DNA of 64,000 nucleotides from assembly GCA_025093985.1 (NCBI GenBank), contig JACAAK010000004.1, positions 1,240,001-1,304,000 of the forward strand, read 5' to 3'. Source of the DNA: Calvatia gigantea. Taxonomy: Eukaryota; Basidiomycota; Agaricomycetes; Agaricales; Lycoperdaceae. The translations under genes and the position numbers were made by a program. Positions within the stretch are counted from its first letter, which is position 1. Each line of letters opens with the position of its first letter. Shown piece after piece: positions 36,224-47,300 of the stretch. Under the pieces are notes generated by a model, which saw only the letters and a program-made list of their open reading frames with translations, made no database searches and was not told where the DNA came from.

Positions 36224-39200
36224 ATGCGACAATGCAGTAAGTGAATTTCCCGTGGGATTAGTAGACGAGAGTTCCCCGCTTTTCACTTGCACTTTCGCCC
36301 TCTTGGGGTTATCCACTGCTACTGGGGACGGCCCCTTCTACTCTAGGAGGTGTATGTCCGTGCCCCCTCGCCTTCCTCCCGTTAAGGTTGGTTCCCGGCC
36401 CACCTATCTTCACCCTCAAAAATTTGGGCTCGAACAACGCTTGACCAATAACGGGTCGACGGAAAGGTACATTTCCCTATTCACACTTAGGTTTCCAATC
36501 GCTTGACTCGTGCCTACTGTGGGGTTAGCATCCGTTTAAGTTCACCAACTACTTCCTATAGAGGCGGAACCCATGACTATCCTTGAGCGTTCTTCAAGGA
36601 ATTAAAATTACTGCACAACAGCAAATACTGCACCAATGGGCCAGTACATTTCCTCGATCGGGCCCCGCTCTGTTACGAAAACTCTCCCCACATACCCAGG
36701 TGCCCGAATCCAGTAGAATCAATTCAGAGGGACGGAGTGACAGAGGATACAATCGGGGTTTTGCCCGTATCCCAGATCCTACCGTTTCCGATTTCTTGGT
36801 TTCATGGCACGACCGCGGACACCCTTAGTTCGCCTTGTATCCAGCCAAAGTTTTGTATTGTGTAGTAATTGCCAGACGGATGTGAGTACTACTCCAACAG
36901 ACTTCTATAGTGTCCCGTCTCGTCCGTTCTGTTAGCCCAAAATATGCATTGTATGTGCGTCAGTCAAACAATCAAACGAATATCATCTCTCGAACGATCG
37001 CCCGACCACCCTTGCGCACTCTGCCTACTTACCGCAGACTTGGGATCAGCTCACGCCTTGAACAGCTTGGTGCAAGACTCCATGGTATGGTGGAAGGACC
37101 TTCGGAGTAATTCGAATGGGTGCTCGAAGGAAGTTTGATAATTGATCCGAAGCAAATTTCGTCCGCTGTTTCGCCTTCACTTCAGTAGGTATAAGCGAGG
37201 CCGAGGTTGTTCCGTATAAAATCAAGAACCAATAAGACAATGGGAATTCAACATGAACACATGGTGGTTCAGAGTCCTCGTGCAAAGATCCTTGTATTGC
37301 ATTGAGTTTTATTGTCCATGAAGACAGCACGCGTTATTACTATGAGAGTGTTGTCCAAACTACAACTACCTATTTCTATGGGTACCTTCGACGACGTGCC
37401 TAGCGCTGTTGGGTAACTGAAGCGATTCAGTAGTGCTCTTGCATCTTCATGAATTGGGGTGCTGATGTCCTCCCGGAAACGGCCCGACACTGAAACCATA
37501 TTTACGTGCAAGAGCCATCATATACAAAGTCGAATTGAAGCCTATAAATTTAATTAAAATGGTTCATCAATGTAGAAACAACACCTTTCAGGGGTTGTCC
37601 CACTTGCCAAGGTTATGTTTCTAGCAGGTTTTCGGGTGGCCTCACCCAGAGGCGCATTGACCCCCTTAAACCGCACGATACACCGGCTGGATATACAGTA
37701 CCAGCGGAGGGATGATAGACTCAAACTTCGGAGGACGTAGGTGTTCGTGTCGGACATTCATAGAAGTGTGTTTAGTGTGGCCGTTCCTTTGGCCGAGAGA
37801 TACAATGCAATGCATTTCTTGAATATGTAGCTACTTCGGTCATGCACTACTGTGGGAGGTCCCGTAACGGTGCGCAAGGCGAGTCGCCGTCAATGACAAG
37901 TGGGATTGAGTCCTTACAGCCGGGTAAAGAGGGACATGCTCAAAATTAAAGGTGCTTTCCTTACTGGGAGGTTCTCTTACTGTCACGAGTGACGAGGGCA
38001 TGATGACAGCGGGCGATGATCACTTCTTAATTTGTGTCATCGCAACTTTGCGCCTCCTGGGAGACGGAGTTAACCTGATGAATAACATACCGTGATGTAA
38101 GCCCAGCAGCGTTAGACTTTCAAAGGTTGGCCTTAGCCGAGGGTGTAAGGTTGAACTTTTTCTTCGGATGTTGGGTTCAGAAGGATCTTAGTCTAGAATC
38201 ACCTACGGGGAACTGAGATCTGCTACTCGCACGTACCGTCGTTATCGTACCCGGCAAACACTGATGGGGTGATATAGCAACATAATCCAGTGGATCATCT
38301 TCCACAAGGTAAGCTTGCATTCTAGCTAGTGAACCAGAGCAACTCCAAATTATGATATCACCCTGGCAGTCGTCAGAAACCGCGGGGGCGAAATTCCGGA
38401 GGTCAAACTGGAGAAGAGCGTCGGTCGGGCGATGAGAGAATATCCAGGAAACACGTTGGCCTCGGCTAGAAACGCATCTTGGTGCTTATTCCCGTGGCTT
38501 AACTGGACTTTGGGCTATTTAGAGAACAGAGATGATGTTCGATTCTGGTGAAAATAACAACAGAGAAGAAAGGGTCCAACAAAATTCCCCGAAAGGTTGT
38601 AGCAACGACGTTGTTCGACGATCCCGGGGCGGGAAACCGATCAGGAAGTTGAGACGTGTGCAATCTGCTGAGTAACAAACCGGGGGTCATGCTAGCCTCA
38701 AGTTTCCAGTCTTCAACACACAAGTTGCACGATGGTGTGAGCTTTGACTTTTCTGGGACATGGTGGGGTAACTGCCGAAGATTCGGCGCTCTGTTCAGGG
38801 ACACCGTCAAGTTTAGGATGTATTTTAATACGCAGTTGTGATTTGGTTGATCCTCGATTGACCGTGAAAGCTCCTCGGTAAACGTACCATCCCGCTGTCA
38901 ATGACGACTCGACAACTGTGAGTATACAGGACCGAGTAGATCACTGCAAGTCCAACCGTTTCGAGGAACAGTTTGTGTGTAAAGTTTTGATGGATGGATT
39001 ATCATCATCGAGGGAAACCATTGCCGTTCTGAAGAACAGGTTTTTCCAGGCGACTGTGAGAAATGAGCATGTGCTCACTTGAAATAGACATTCTCATCGA
39101 GTCCACATATTCATATTGAAAGTTTTGTTGGGATCTCTGTATATTGGGCCGAAATAACGGGAGCATGCTTGAATCGATCCATTCCCGTTCGGTGATTATC

Positions 39201-40241
39201 AGACGCTAGGCGAACGATACAAGACGGGGTTACTTTATCCTGGCAACTACAACAAGTGGAGTTGGCTTAGACACGAGAACACCTCCGGAACGTAATGCAA
39301 GGACAGGACCACGATACGAGGAGATGATAAAAATTCTCAAGGAGATGTGGGATGACGTGAAGGAGGGAACGAAAAAAACGCACGCTGTTTTGGGGCTCCT
39401 TCGACGGAGCAGACTCTCTACAACTTGAAGAAGCTCGATGATATTTCTGGAAGGGAAGAACCTAGTTAAGGAGTCAAAAGGTTATCCAGGCAGATGGTGG
39501 GATCCTCTTCATCGGCGCCAGTTGCGATGAGATTCGGGTTCACCCGTTGGAGATATTTTTCCCTCGGTAGATTAGGATTCCAAGTAGAATCCTGGATTCT
39601 GAGGTAGGTCAAAATAGGACATTCAGGATGGGTCGTGTCAGTGTCAACCTCTGAGAACGAAGGAGGAGTTTATTCGCCACGTGGAAAGAACTGTTGAGGG
39701 TGATTTCGGAATATGTAATTGGCACAAGTCTCACTACGAAAATCGCAATGAAAACTGGGAACATGGGGTCAAGGACTGAGGCCTGAGTCTGAGGCCTGGA
39801 ACATGAGTCTGAGTTCACCAGTTTGCGGAGAATCCTGGAGGAGGGTATCGGGATGTCACTGTTCAAGTTGTCCATGGCGTAGTGAATGGGATCGGACGTG
39901 GAAGGCCCTTAGTCCCTGAGATAGGGACATGTGTTGATGAGGAGAGGATGGTGAGAATTTATTGAACGATTGCATCTTTCATCAACTACGATTAATCTCG
40001 GTGCGATTCATCTCTCGCGAATCCTCCCTTGCGGTTTGTTGGCGAATATTATTACACTTTCTTACCTGCCGCCACTTGCACAGATGGTCCTTCCAGATTC
40101 AAGGGCAGATTGGGGAAATCTCCCGATCTCAATACTCGTCCGTCCAAGGCATATAAAGTCCTCCTCTCACCTCTCTCCATCCCTCACTCTCATCCAAAGT
40201 TCCTCGCTTCTTCACCTCTTTCGCCTTCTTCTCTTGCAGTA
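36224..40241. other. Gene-poor 4 kb region
   Basis: This is the longest stretch without a recognisable gene. All frames are short and mutually overlapping. No transposase, reverse transcriptase, integrase, terminal repeat, tRNA or long tandem array was identified. A minor imperfect repeat of GAGGCCTG...GAGTCT occurs near 39775-39815. The right end holds the promoter of the methyltransferase gene. Base composition looks balanced, without the strong TpA excess expected from heavy RIP-like mutation, though I could not measure this. Confidence 0.5.
40151..40158 (+). promoter_or_regulatory. TATA-like box upstream of CFA-synthase-like gene
   Basis: ATATAAAG lies 84 bp upstream of the ATG at 40242. 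It is followed by a pyrimidine-rich stretch (CTCTCACC...), a common arrangement just before fungal transcription starts. This is position and motif evidence only. Confidence 0.45.
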
Positions 40242-42201
40242 ATGTCTACCTCGCTCCAGCAGCCTTGTGTCCAATTTCCCGCTTCATCCAAAGCTCTCCA
40301 GCCTACTTCGCTCTTCTCTCTCTCAAAACTCAGCCCAAAAACTTGGCTCGCGGCTTTCGGTACGCGACATCCGCGTCCGTCTCTAGTTAAAATTTGACTC
40401 TGTGCACTCCAGCCCGAAGCTCGATATTGACAGTCCTCAACGACGCGATAGCTGTGGGACACCTCACAATCTCCGATTCCGAAGGGACCCATTATTATGG
40501 CAACTACCAAAAAGGGTGCAATGACGTCCATCTCAAGATCGTGAACGACAACTTCTGGCTCCGTATCCTGGTGTAAGCAATCAGCATTTCCATAGTCTCA
40601 ATTCACCGATTAACCATTTGATGTAGATCTGGAGACCTGGGCTGTATGTCTCTTCATATTTCGGCAACTCCAACTAAATTTACTAAAATACCATGCTTGC
40701 AGTCAGTGAAGCATACATGATCGGTGATGTTGAAGTGTCCTCGCTCAAAGGCGCCATGGACGTAAGAGGTGTTTGTTGAAACATTGTGTCGCATTTTAAC
40801 CACCTTTTTTTGCAGCTGTGGCTTGATAATCAGACTGGAATGGAAGAAACCCTCTCGTCCACAGTCGCAAAAGTCTCGTCGGCGGTTTCCGGCCTTTATA
40901 ATAGCTTCCTTGGCCAAACTCGCTCGCAAGCGCGACTCAACGCCATCGCTAGCTATGATCAATCAAATGAACTCTTTAAGGTATATTGCTTCGTGTTTCT
41001 CCGACGCCTGGCCCCATCCTCACATTTTCCTACAGGCTTTCCTCAGCAAGGAGATGATGTACTCATGTGCACTCTGGTCTGAGGCAGAGGGCGGCGTTCG
41101 AGGCGACCTCGAATCTGGTCCTACTCCTGGAGACTTGGAAGCCGCCCAGCTGCGCAAAATACACCATGTCTTGCGCAAGGCCCGCGCTAAGCCAGGCCAC
41201 CGTATCCTAGAATTCGGAAGCGGCTGGGGAGGTCTCGCGATTGAGGTCAGTTGATCGTCAACGGCGCATTTCGGAACGAAGAACTAATATCAACCTCAGG
41301 CTGCCCGCAGTTTTGGCTGCGAAGTTGATACGTTGACCCTTTCAATTGAACAAAAGACTCTTGCAGAAGAGCGAATCAAGGCAGCCGGTCTCGAGGGACG
41401 CATTCGCGTACACCTGCTTGATTACCGGGAGATTCCTGCCGAATTCGAAAAGGCTTTCGATGCATTTGTTTCTATTGAAATGATTGAGGTCAGTGTTCCC
41501 TGGCCCACGTTCCCCTGCTACAGGGCTAACAGGAGTTCCACTAAATAGCACGTCGGGACCAAATACTACAGCACCTACTTCAAGCTTGTTGACTTTGCCC
41601 TCAAATCCAGGGATGCCGCAGTTGTTGTTACCTCGTCAACCTTCCCAGAATCTAGGTACACCGGCTATCAGTGAGTCTATACCAGTACGTCACTAGAACT
41701 GGCGATTGACACATTTTTGCTTCTCTCAATAGAGCCGAAGATTTTATGCGTCGCTATATGTGGCCGAACTCTTGTTTGCCGAGCGCAACGACCCTTGTCA
41801 CAGCCATGAACACTGGTTCGCAAGGCCGTTTCACCCTTGAAGGTGTCGAAAACCATGCAGCTCGTAGGTCTAACTTGAATCGCACCGTCACATTCCGTTC
41901 CTGACATTATCCTCAGACTATCCTCGTACTCTTCGTGAATGGGGCCGCCGTCTTGAGGCCAACTTGGCTCAAGATCTTATCGTTAGAGATTATCCTTCCC
42001 TTCGCGATAATGCAGAGTATGAAGTCTTCAAGCGCAAATGGCAGTACTTGTTTGCCTACGCTGGTGCCGGCTTCGCCAAGGGCTACATCACATGCCATAT
42101 GCTCACATTCATACGCCAAGTTAGTCTCAATTATCCGTACTGGTTTCAACCGTGTTTTGACCTCACTTCGCTAGAACGATACACCCGAGCGCTGCGATTA
42201 G
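40242..42201 (+). CDS. Cyclopropane-fatty-acyl-phospholipid synthase-like methyltransferase
   Basis: This is an S-adenosylmethionine-dependent methyltransferase of the CFA synthase/mycolic acid methyltransferase family, which adds a methylene group across double bonds of phospholipid acyl chains. The protein starts MSTSLQQPCVQFPASSKALQ. The N-terminal lipid-binding region includes GDLGFSEAYMIGDVEV and MDLWLDNQTGME. ASYDQSNELFKAFLSKEMMYSCALW precedes the SAM-binding motif ILEFGSGWGGLAIE (about 41205-41245). Later motifs are TLTLSIEQKTLAEERI, FVSIEMIEHVGTKYY, DFMRRYMWPNSCLPS, and the C-terminal FAKGYITCHMLTF followed across an intron by a short tail, stop 42199-42201. Introns of 50-60 bp restore frame throughout. 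The bacterial-type family is also found in many Basidiomycota. Lipid substrate and product are inferred from the family. Sphingolipid C9-methyltransferase is a relative, but no N-terminal membrane helices are present here. Confidence 0.9.
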
Positions 42202-44345
42202 AGTTGCCTTCTTCACCTTATTACGGTGACTCTTCGTGCAACGGACGTCACTTATACCTTTGATATTACGGGTCATATTATCCTTATTCTTGAATCCTTC
42301 CTTCCCCTTGTTACCCCCCACCCTTAACTCCCGTTTTAGACTGCCCTCTGCTTACCTATAGACTATGCATTAGATTCCGATGTCCGGACTGGAAGGATTT
42401 CACATCTCACCCATTTATTGTTCCATGTTATGACCACTATCTTTCTCTATAGCTAACTAGAATTCCTGCATTGTACTATTAATCGCACTATTTCATTCAA
42501 TTCAAGTTCATCTTCTTCACTACATGAGCTCGAGCCCCTGATCCCTCCGAAAGCCCAGTGTCTTCAGGGTAGCTGGGAGTTTGTGGACAGGTTCAATTCC
42601 CTGGTACTTCCCTGTTCACCAGCGAATTTCCGTCTGCGCAAACGGCAAAAACAACTTAAATCCAGACCATACGGCACCTACCCGGTTGATCCTTACACAC
42701 ACCTCGTTTGAATGACGATGTCAATCGGTGACGCCAGGTTTGGTGACCTGGTGACCACCCAATCGCTTCAAACTGGATGTCTGCGGAGTTGAAGGGTTAC
42801 TCTTCGACTTCTTACCTTTCCTAGATTTGGCCAACATCAGACGTTCACCGAAGATCAAATCCAAAGGCGTCATTGGCCCCCCCCCCCCCCCGTAACCCAC
42901 TTTAGTGATGGTCCTCATGTCGGATATAGCTTAGAAGAGGATCCTGGGCCGGGATTTTGTATGTCACGAACAGCAAGTGTCAGGGAACTAGTCGGGAGAA
43001 GGTTCCAAGGCTCGGGGACCACAGTGATTTTTTGTTCATGCTTCTTGTTTGTAACGCTTGGAGGGCTCGTTGGAGTCTGTAGTCCCGGATAATGGAGACA
43101 AGTGGACGAGAAGGAAGCATGGTCTTCAGCATTAGAGGCACACTTGCATCTGGCATATAGCACACGGAACAAGACAACCTGGCGGCGAAAATCGTGGTGG
43201 CCGTCTTGTGGGAACACTGTGTCGAGCAGTACCTTATCTTGGATATATCGTCAATCGCCCACTTTCCATCAGAACCGGAACACACCAACAGCGCCGAAGG
43301 TGGGTTACCACCCACTATACAGTGATACATCGCTTGTGTTTTCAGAGCTATGAATAATCAATGAGTTCTCCTGATGCTTGGAGAAAAATTGCTTCCGTCA
43401 GAACCACGGTTGTCTGGACTCTGCAGTTGCGGCTGTCGCTTCTTTCTTGAAGAACCATCATCAAGATACGGGTTATTGCGTTGATTAAGTTGCCCGCCAC
43501 ATTCAGCCTATGAGAATATGTTGACAGATAACCACGAGGGAAAATTTAAATGGAGAACGTGGTTCGCTTCTGTCGAAGAGAAGGAAGGAGTCCACGAACG
43601 GTGAGATATGGAGAGAACAGCCGAACGGCCCTCTGCTTGATGGACGTCGTTTGATTGGTCAGGGCAAGCCAGGCCTCCCAGGTCTGTCATTTCTGAAGCA
43701 GAAAGTGTTCATCGATGCATTCATGAGAAGAACATTGAGTCAAGTGTTAACTGTATGCGGCGGGAAGTCCTGAAGCGAGCAAAAGTGCCGTTGATTCGGG
43801 TGTGGTTGGGGTCAGAGGACCGAAACTGATGTTTGCGAGTCCGTGGCGCACCAAGTGATGGGTTTGGAATTACTTTCCAAGGTATGTCACGATGACAGAG
43901 GAAACATAGGAGAAAAGCCAGTTTCCGGGGCGGAGCGGAGCAGCTTGTCTTTTTACGGCACTGCTCAGTACGCTCCATTCTGCTGATGCTGTCATCGTTT
44001 GCGAGGGCCCAAATGGAGGGACCGGTTGGGTACGCTCTATATGAACATCGGCGAAATTCCACCGGGCTACCTAACCCTACCATTTTTTATTTCCTTGTAT
44101 ATAGACCATCAACTACGGGTATAAACTAGGCCATCCACAACAAACGATATACAAATAAAAGTAAGGTAATAATATAGTTGTGCTTCTTCCAGGAAATGAT
44201 CTACTTAGGTTGAATAATAGATAGCAAGTACATGTGACGGGATATCAACGACGAGGGAATGGATCCGTATGGTGGTTGGGGAGTGAGGTCATGGCAGTTC
44301 TGAAAATAAACGATGAGGTGAGATATTCCCCCGTCGTCATCGTTG
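42202..44345. other. Gene-poor 2.1 kb region
   Basis: This lies between the 3' ends of the methyltransferase (plus) and kinesin-3 (minus). No gene is recognised. A small basic frame (42721-42918, minus) spans a 15-base C run and is not convincing. Another minus frame at 42980-43330 has no family match. The beginning and end should hold the two 3' untranslated regions. Confidence 0.45.
42877..42891 (+). repeat. Poly-C homopolymer (C15)
   Basis: An uninterrupted run of 15 C follows CATTGG. It lies in non-coding sequence. Exact length is hard to sequence and may vary. Confidence 0.9.
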
Positions 44346-47300
44346 TTAAGCGGGTAAACGAGTAGGATCTAGTTTTGTTATCCATGATTGGAGTTCTTTG
44401 AGATTCGATGCAGCGAGAGCATGTGAGTTAGATGCGGTAAACAATGTGAAGGAAAACGATTTCTGGATGGGAGAGCTTAGTGCGGTAATGACTCAACTGA
44501 GGGAAGCGGACTCACCCCAAGCAGGTATTCCTTGTGAGGGTCGCTCTCCACATTCACAGCGGAAAGACTAATGATGCCGATTTCTTCCAATTCGTTGGAA
44601 TGCGCATACATATGCAGATGGGGCCTTAAGGAGTTCAATCAGTTATCAATATCAAACCTGACCGACTATCGCGTCATACCTCCTCAAAACAAACCATCGC
44701 CTCTCCCAAGTATTCTGGCCTGCATCAGTGAGAATCAAGAGATGACCCTTCTTTGTAGCGCTATCACTGAAAATGACGTGTTTAATGAACTGCCTGTTCA
44801 ACAAATGAACAGGACCTACCTGCGTGGCACAACTCTCGTCTCTGAGATGTACTTGAACCCATCATTATTCTGTGCCTGCTTAGTGGTGGTTGTCGGGAGG
44901 GGTTCCTCAGGGTCGGGTTCCTGACTGAGGATGATCTGCAGGATTGAAGAAGAAATGATTAAGGGTTTAACTGATGACGTGAGGACAATCGAACGCACCC
45001 TTCCACGGTGTCCGAACTGTTTCTGCCAAAGCTGGATGGAACGCCGTAGGATGTCATCTGCCTTCCAGACCAGGGTGTCAGGTTGGATTTGTCGGGGCGG
45101 TGTTGTGGCCATGATTACTCTGATTGCCTGTACATCAGCTGCGCGTCGTTCTGTCGTGATTAGCCGATCGTAATCCTCCACTGCTGTTATCCCTCGTGGT
45201 TTCCAACTCCCAAGGGTCTCTTCCCCTCGAACATATTTCTCCGACGTATCCAACCTCCACAAATCCTTGGCGGACCTCGTCAGAGGTGGCGACAGCTTGA
45301 TATTGAACAGCGTACTCGTCTTTGACAGGATCTTATTCGAGCCGAAGAACGTCATCAACCTCGAAGGCGGACTTGCATCGCGGGCGTGCATCGCGATTGC
45401 CAAATCTGTACTAAATTGAACAGGCTCAGCGCAAATCTCAACAGCCACAGCCCATGTGATCTGTAGAATGACCCTTTGGTTGGCTGCAGTAACGCGGTTC
45501 AAGAACACCGAGTCATGCACGCTCGAATCCCATAGCACTTCAGCCGATAATGCACCTGTGCCATCAGGCTTGAACTCGAGTTTCTGCTCCTTTTGCAGTG
45601 GCAAGGTCACAAGTGCCTTGGACGTCGAGTCGTGTAAGCGGCCTTTACCGTCGAGAAGCCGTACATTTCCAATCCGCGCTTTTGTAAACTCTATCCAGGG
45701 AAATTGTTGACCTGAATTCGACGAGAGATTGATCACGATCTTGCGCTGGAGGCCCTGATGAAGGGAGAATGCTCCTGGATCGATATTTCCTTTCGCGATC
45801 ACCGGAACGGGGGCATATGAGCCATCAGGCGCTAGTTCACATAGCTGGATCCAGGCGACAACATCATGCGTCTGTTCAACGACGAATTCATTCTCTGGCC
45901 GACGCATTGGTGCCAACGAGGTGGGACGTGGGGAAGACGAAGATTCTGATGCAAGTCCAGGCGAAGGCGAAGGGGTTCGAGGGGCGGCATTTTGCTTTTG
46001 TTCGCGCATCTCATCCCAGCGTTCCATGCGTTCCAGATACGTGGGTCTGAGCGACGCGAAGAACTCTAATGGGGCATATCCTTGCCGTAGGTGATTCAAG
46101 ACCTTGGACGACGCGACGATGGTGAAGCTACGGCGGAACTTGAGTTCGGATAAGGATGAGCGATCCAAATCAAGGGCGGTTGAAGGGAACACCTCTTCGG
46201 ACGTCACTGTACTTCCCACGAACGACGAAAGGCGGACTTGCATATGAACTGCGGAGAAGTCGTGTGATGATAGGCCCTTGACCGAATCAACGGTCAAGAA
46301 AAAATTGAGCTTGGTCCCTGGAGGAATAGTACCCGGGACAGGCGAAGAAGCGCGGGTTGATGCTGATGACGCACTTGCGTACTTGGATGATAGTATCGCA
46401 CTAACAAGTTTAATATCAACGCGACACGAACCGATCGCCTCTGCGGTGTATCTGCAAAAAATGGGAACGGTAGATGACGACGATAACCGGCGCGAGAGGG
46501 GAGCGAGAGAGATCAGGGCATTGCCGATGAAGGAGTACTCAGGGGGAGGGGAATCATAGAAAGGTTCATCAGACGAAAAGTGCTGGGTATAGGAAGGCCG
46601 ATCGATATAGGTTGTTAGATTGCGCATCCGTTGCAGTTGTTGTTGTAGGCGATCCAAAGACCATACGTAGATGGCGTTATTTCGGTGGTCGATAACTTTG
46701 GCCGCCACAGAAGGCTGTGTATTTGAGCGCAGAATTGGATCTGCAACATCCCCAAATTGGTCTAGTCCTGCGATACTGTCCACTGCGGACATTGGTGCAG
46801 CCAAAGAACCCCCCGATGCGATTGTAAAATTATAGGAAACGCGTTTTCCTAGTTCTTTGCTTTATGTGGACGGTTTAGAAAGAGTGATGGAGCACTGTCG
46901 ATCCAAGAACACATACCTGATAACGTTTGCTTCTTTGATTGCGACCGCATTCGTCAGGATGGTTTCCGCCATTGAAAACGATCTATGGGCCCTCCACTTA
47001 TCGAGCACCTTGCGTATCAGCCTCAACTGTTTCGCAGTGTAGATAACCGGTTCGTAGTCCATGCCCTCCAAATCCGTTTCGCCTCTTGCACGTGCTTCGA
47101 CAATTCGTTTCATCTGCACACGAATTATCCTCAGTTGGTGCTCCATATGTTCCTTCTCCGCTTTCAGGTCCTCTGCTTCCGCGGACGAAACTGGGATATC
47201 TTCAATCTCGTGCAACCGATTTTCAAGTTGTTGTTGTGCATCTTTCAACGACTCATCAACTGCAGGACTCCCATGTAGACTCGTATCGTCCGTCGGAGCT

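Noticed and set aside
39772..39815. Imperfect GAGGCCTG/GAGTCT repeat as a tandem array
   Set aside because: Only two partial units are present, too few to call an array.
42575..42610. tRNA-like T-arm (GGTTCAATTCC)
   Set aside because: Flanking sequence does not form acceptor, D or anticodon arms. A similar GTTCGAAACC near 1310 also fails.
42721..42918. Small basic minus-strand frame ending KRLGGHQVTKPGVTD
   Set aside because: It spans a C15 run that supplies a Gly stretch, has no family match and no supporting neighbours.
44816..46804. 662-codon minus frame as a stand-alone gene
   Set aside because: It is the large DUF3694 exon of kinesin-3. Upstream FHA and motor exons and a downstream PH domain join it in frame through introns.
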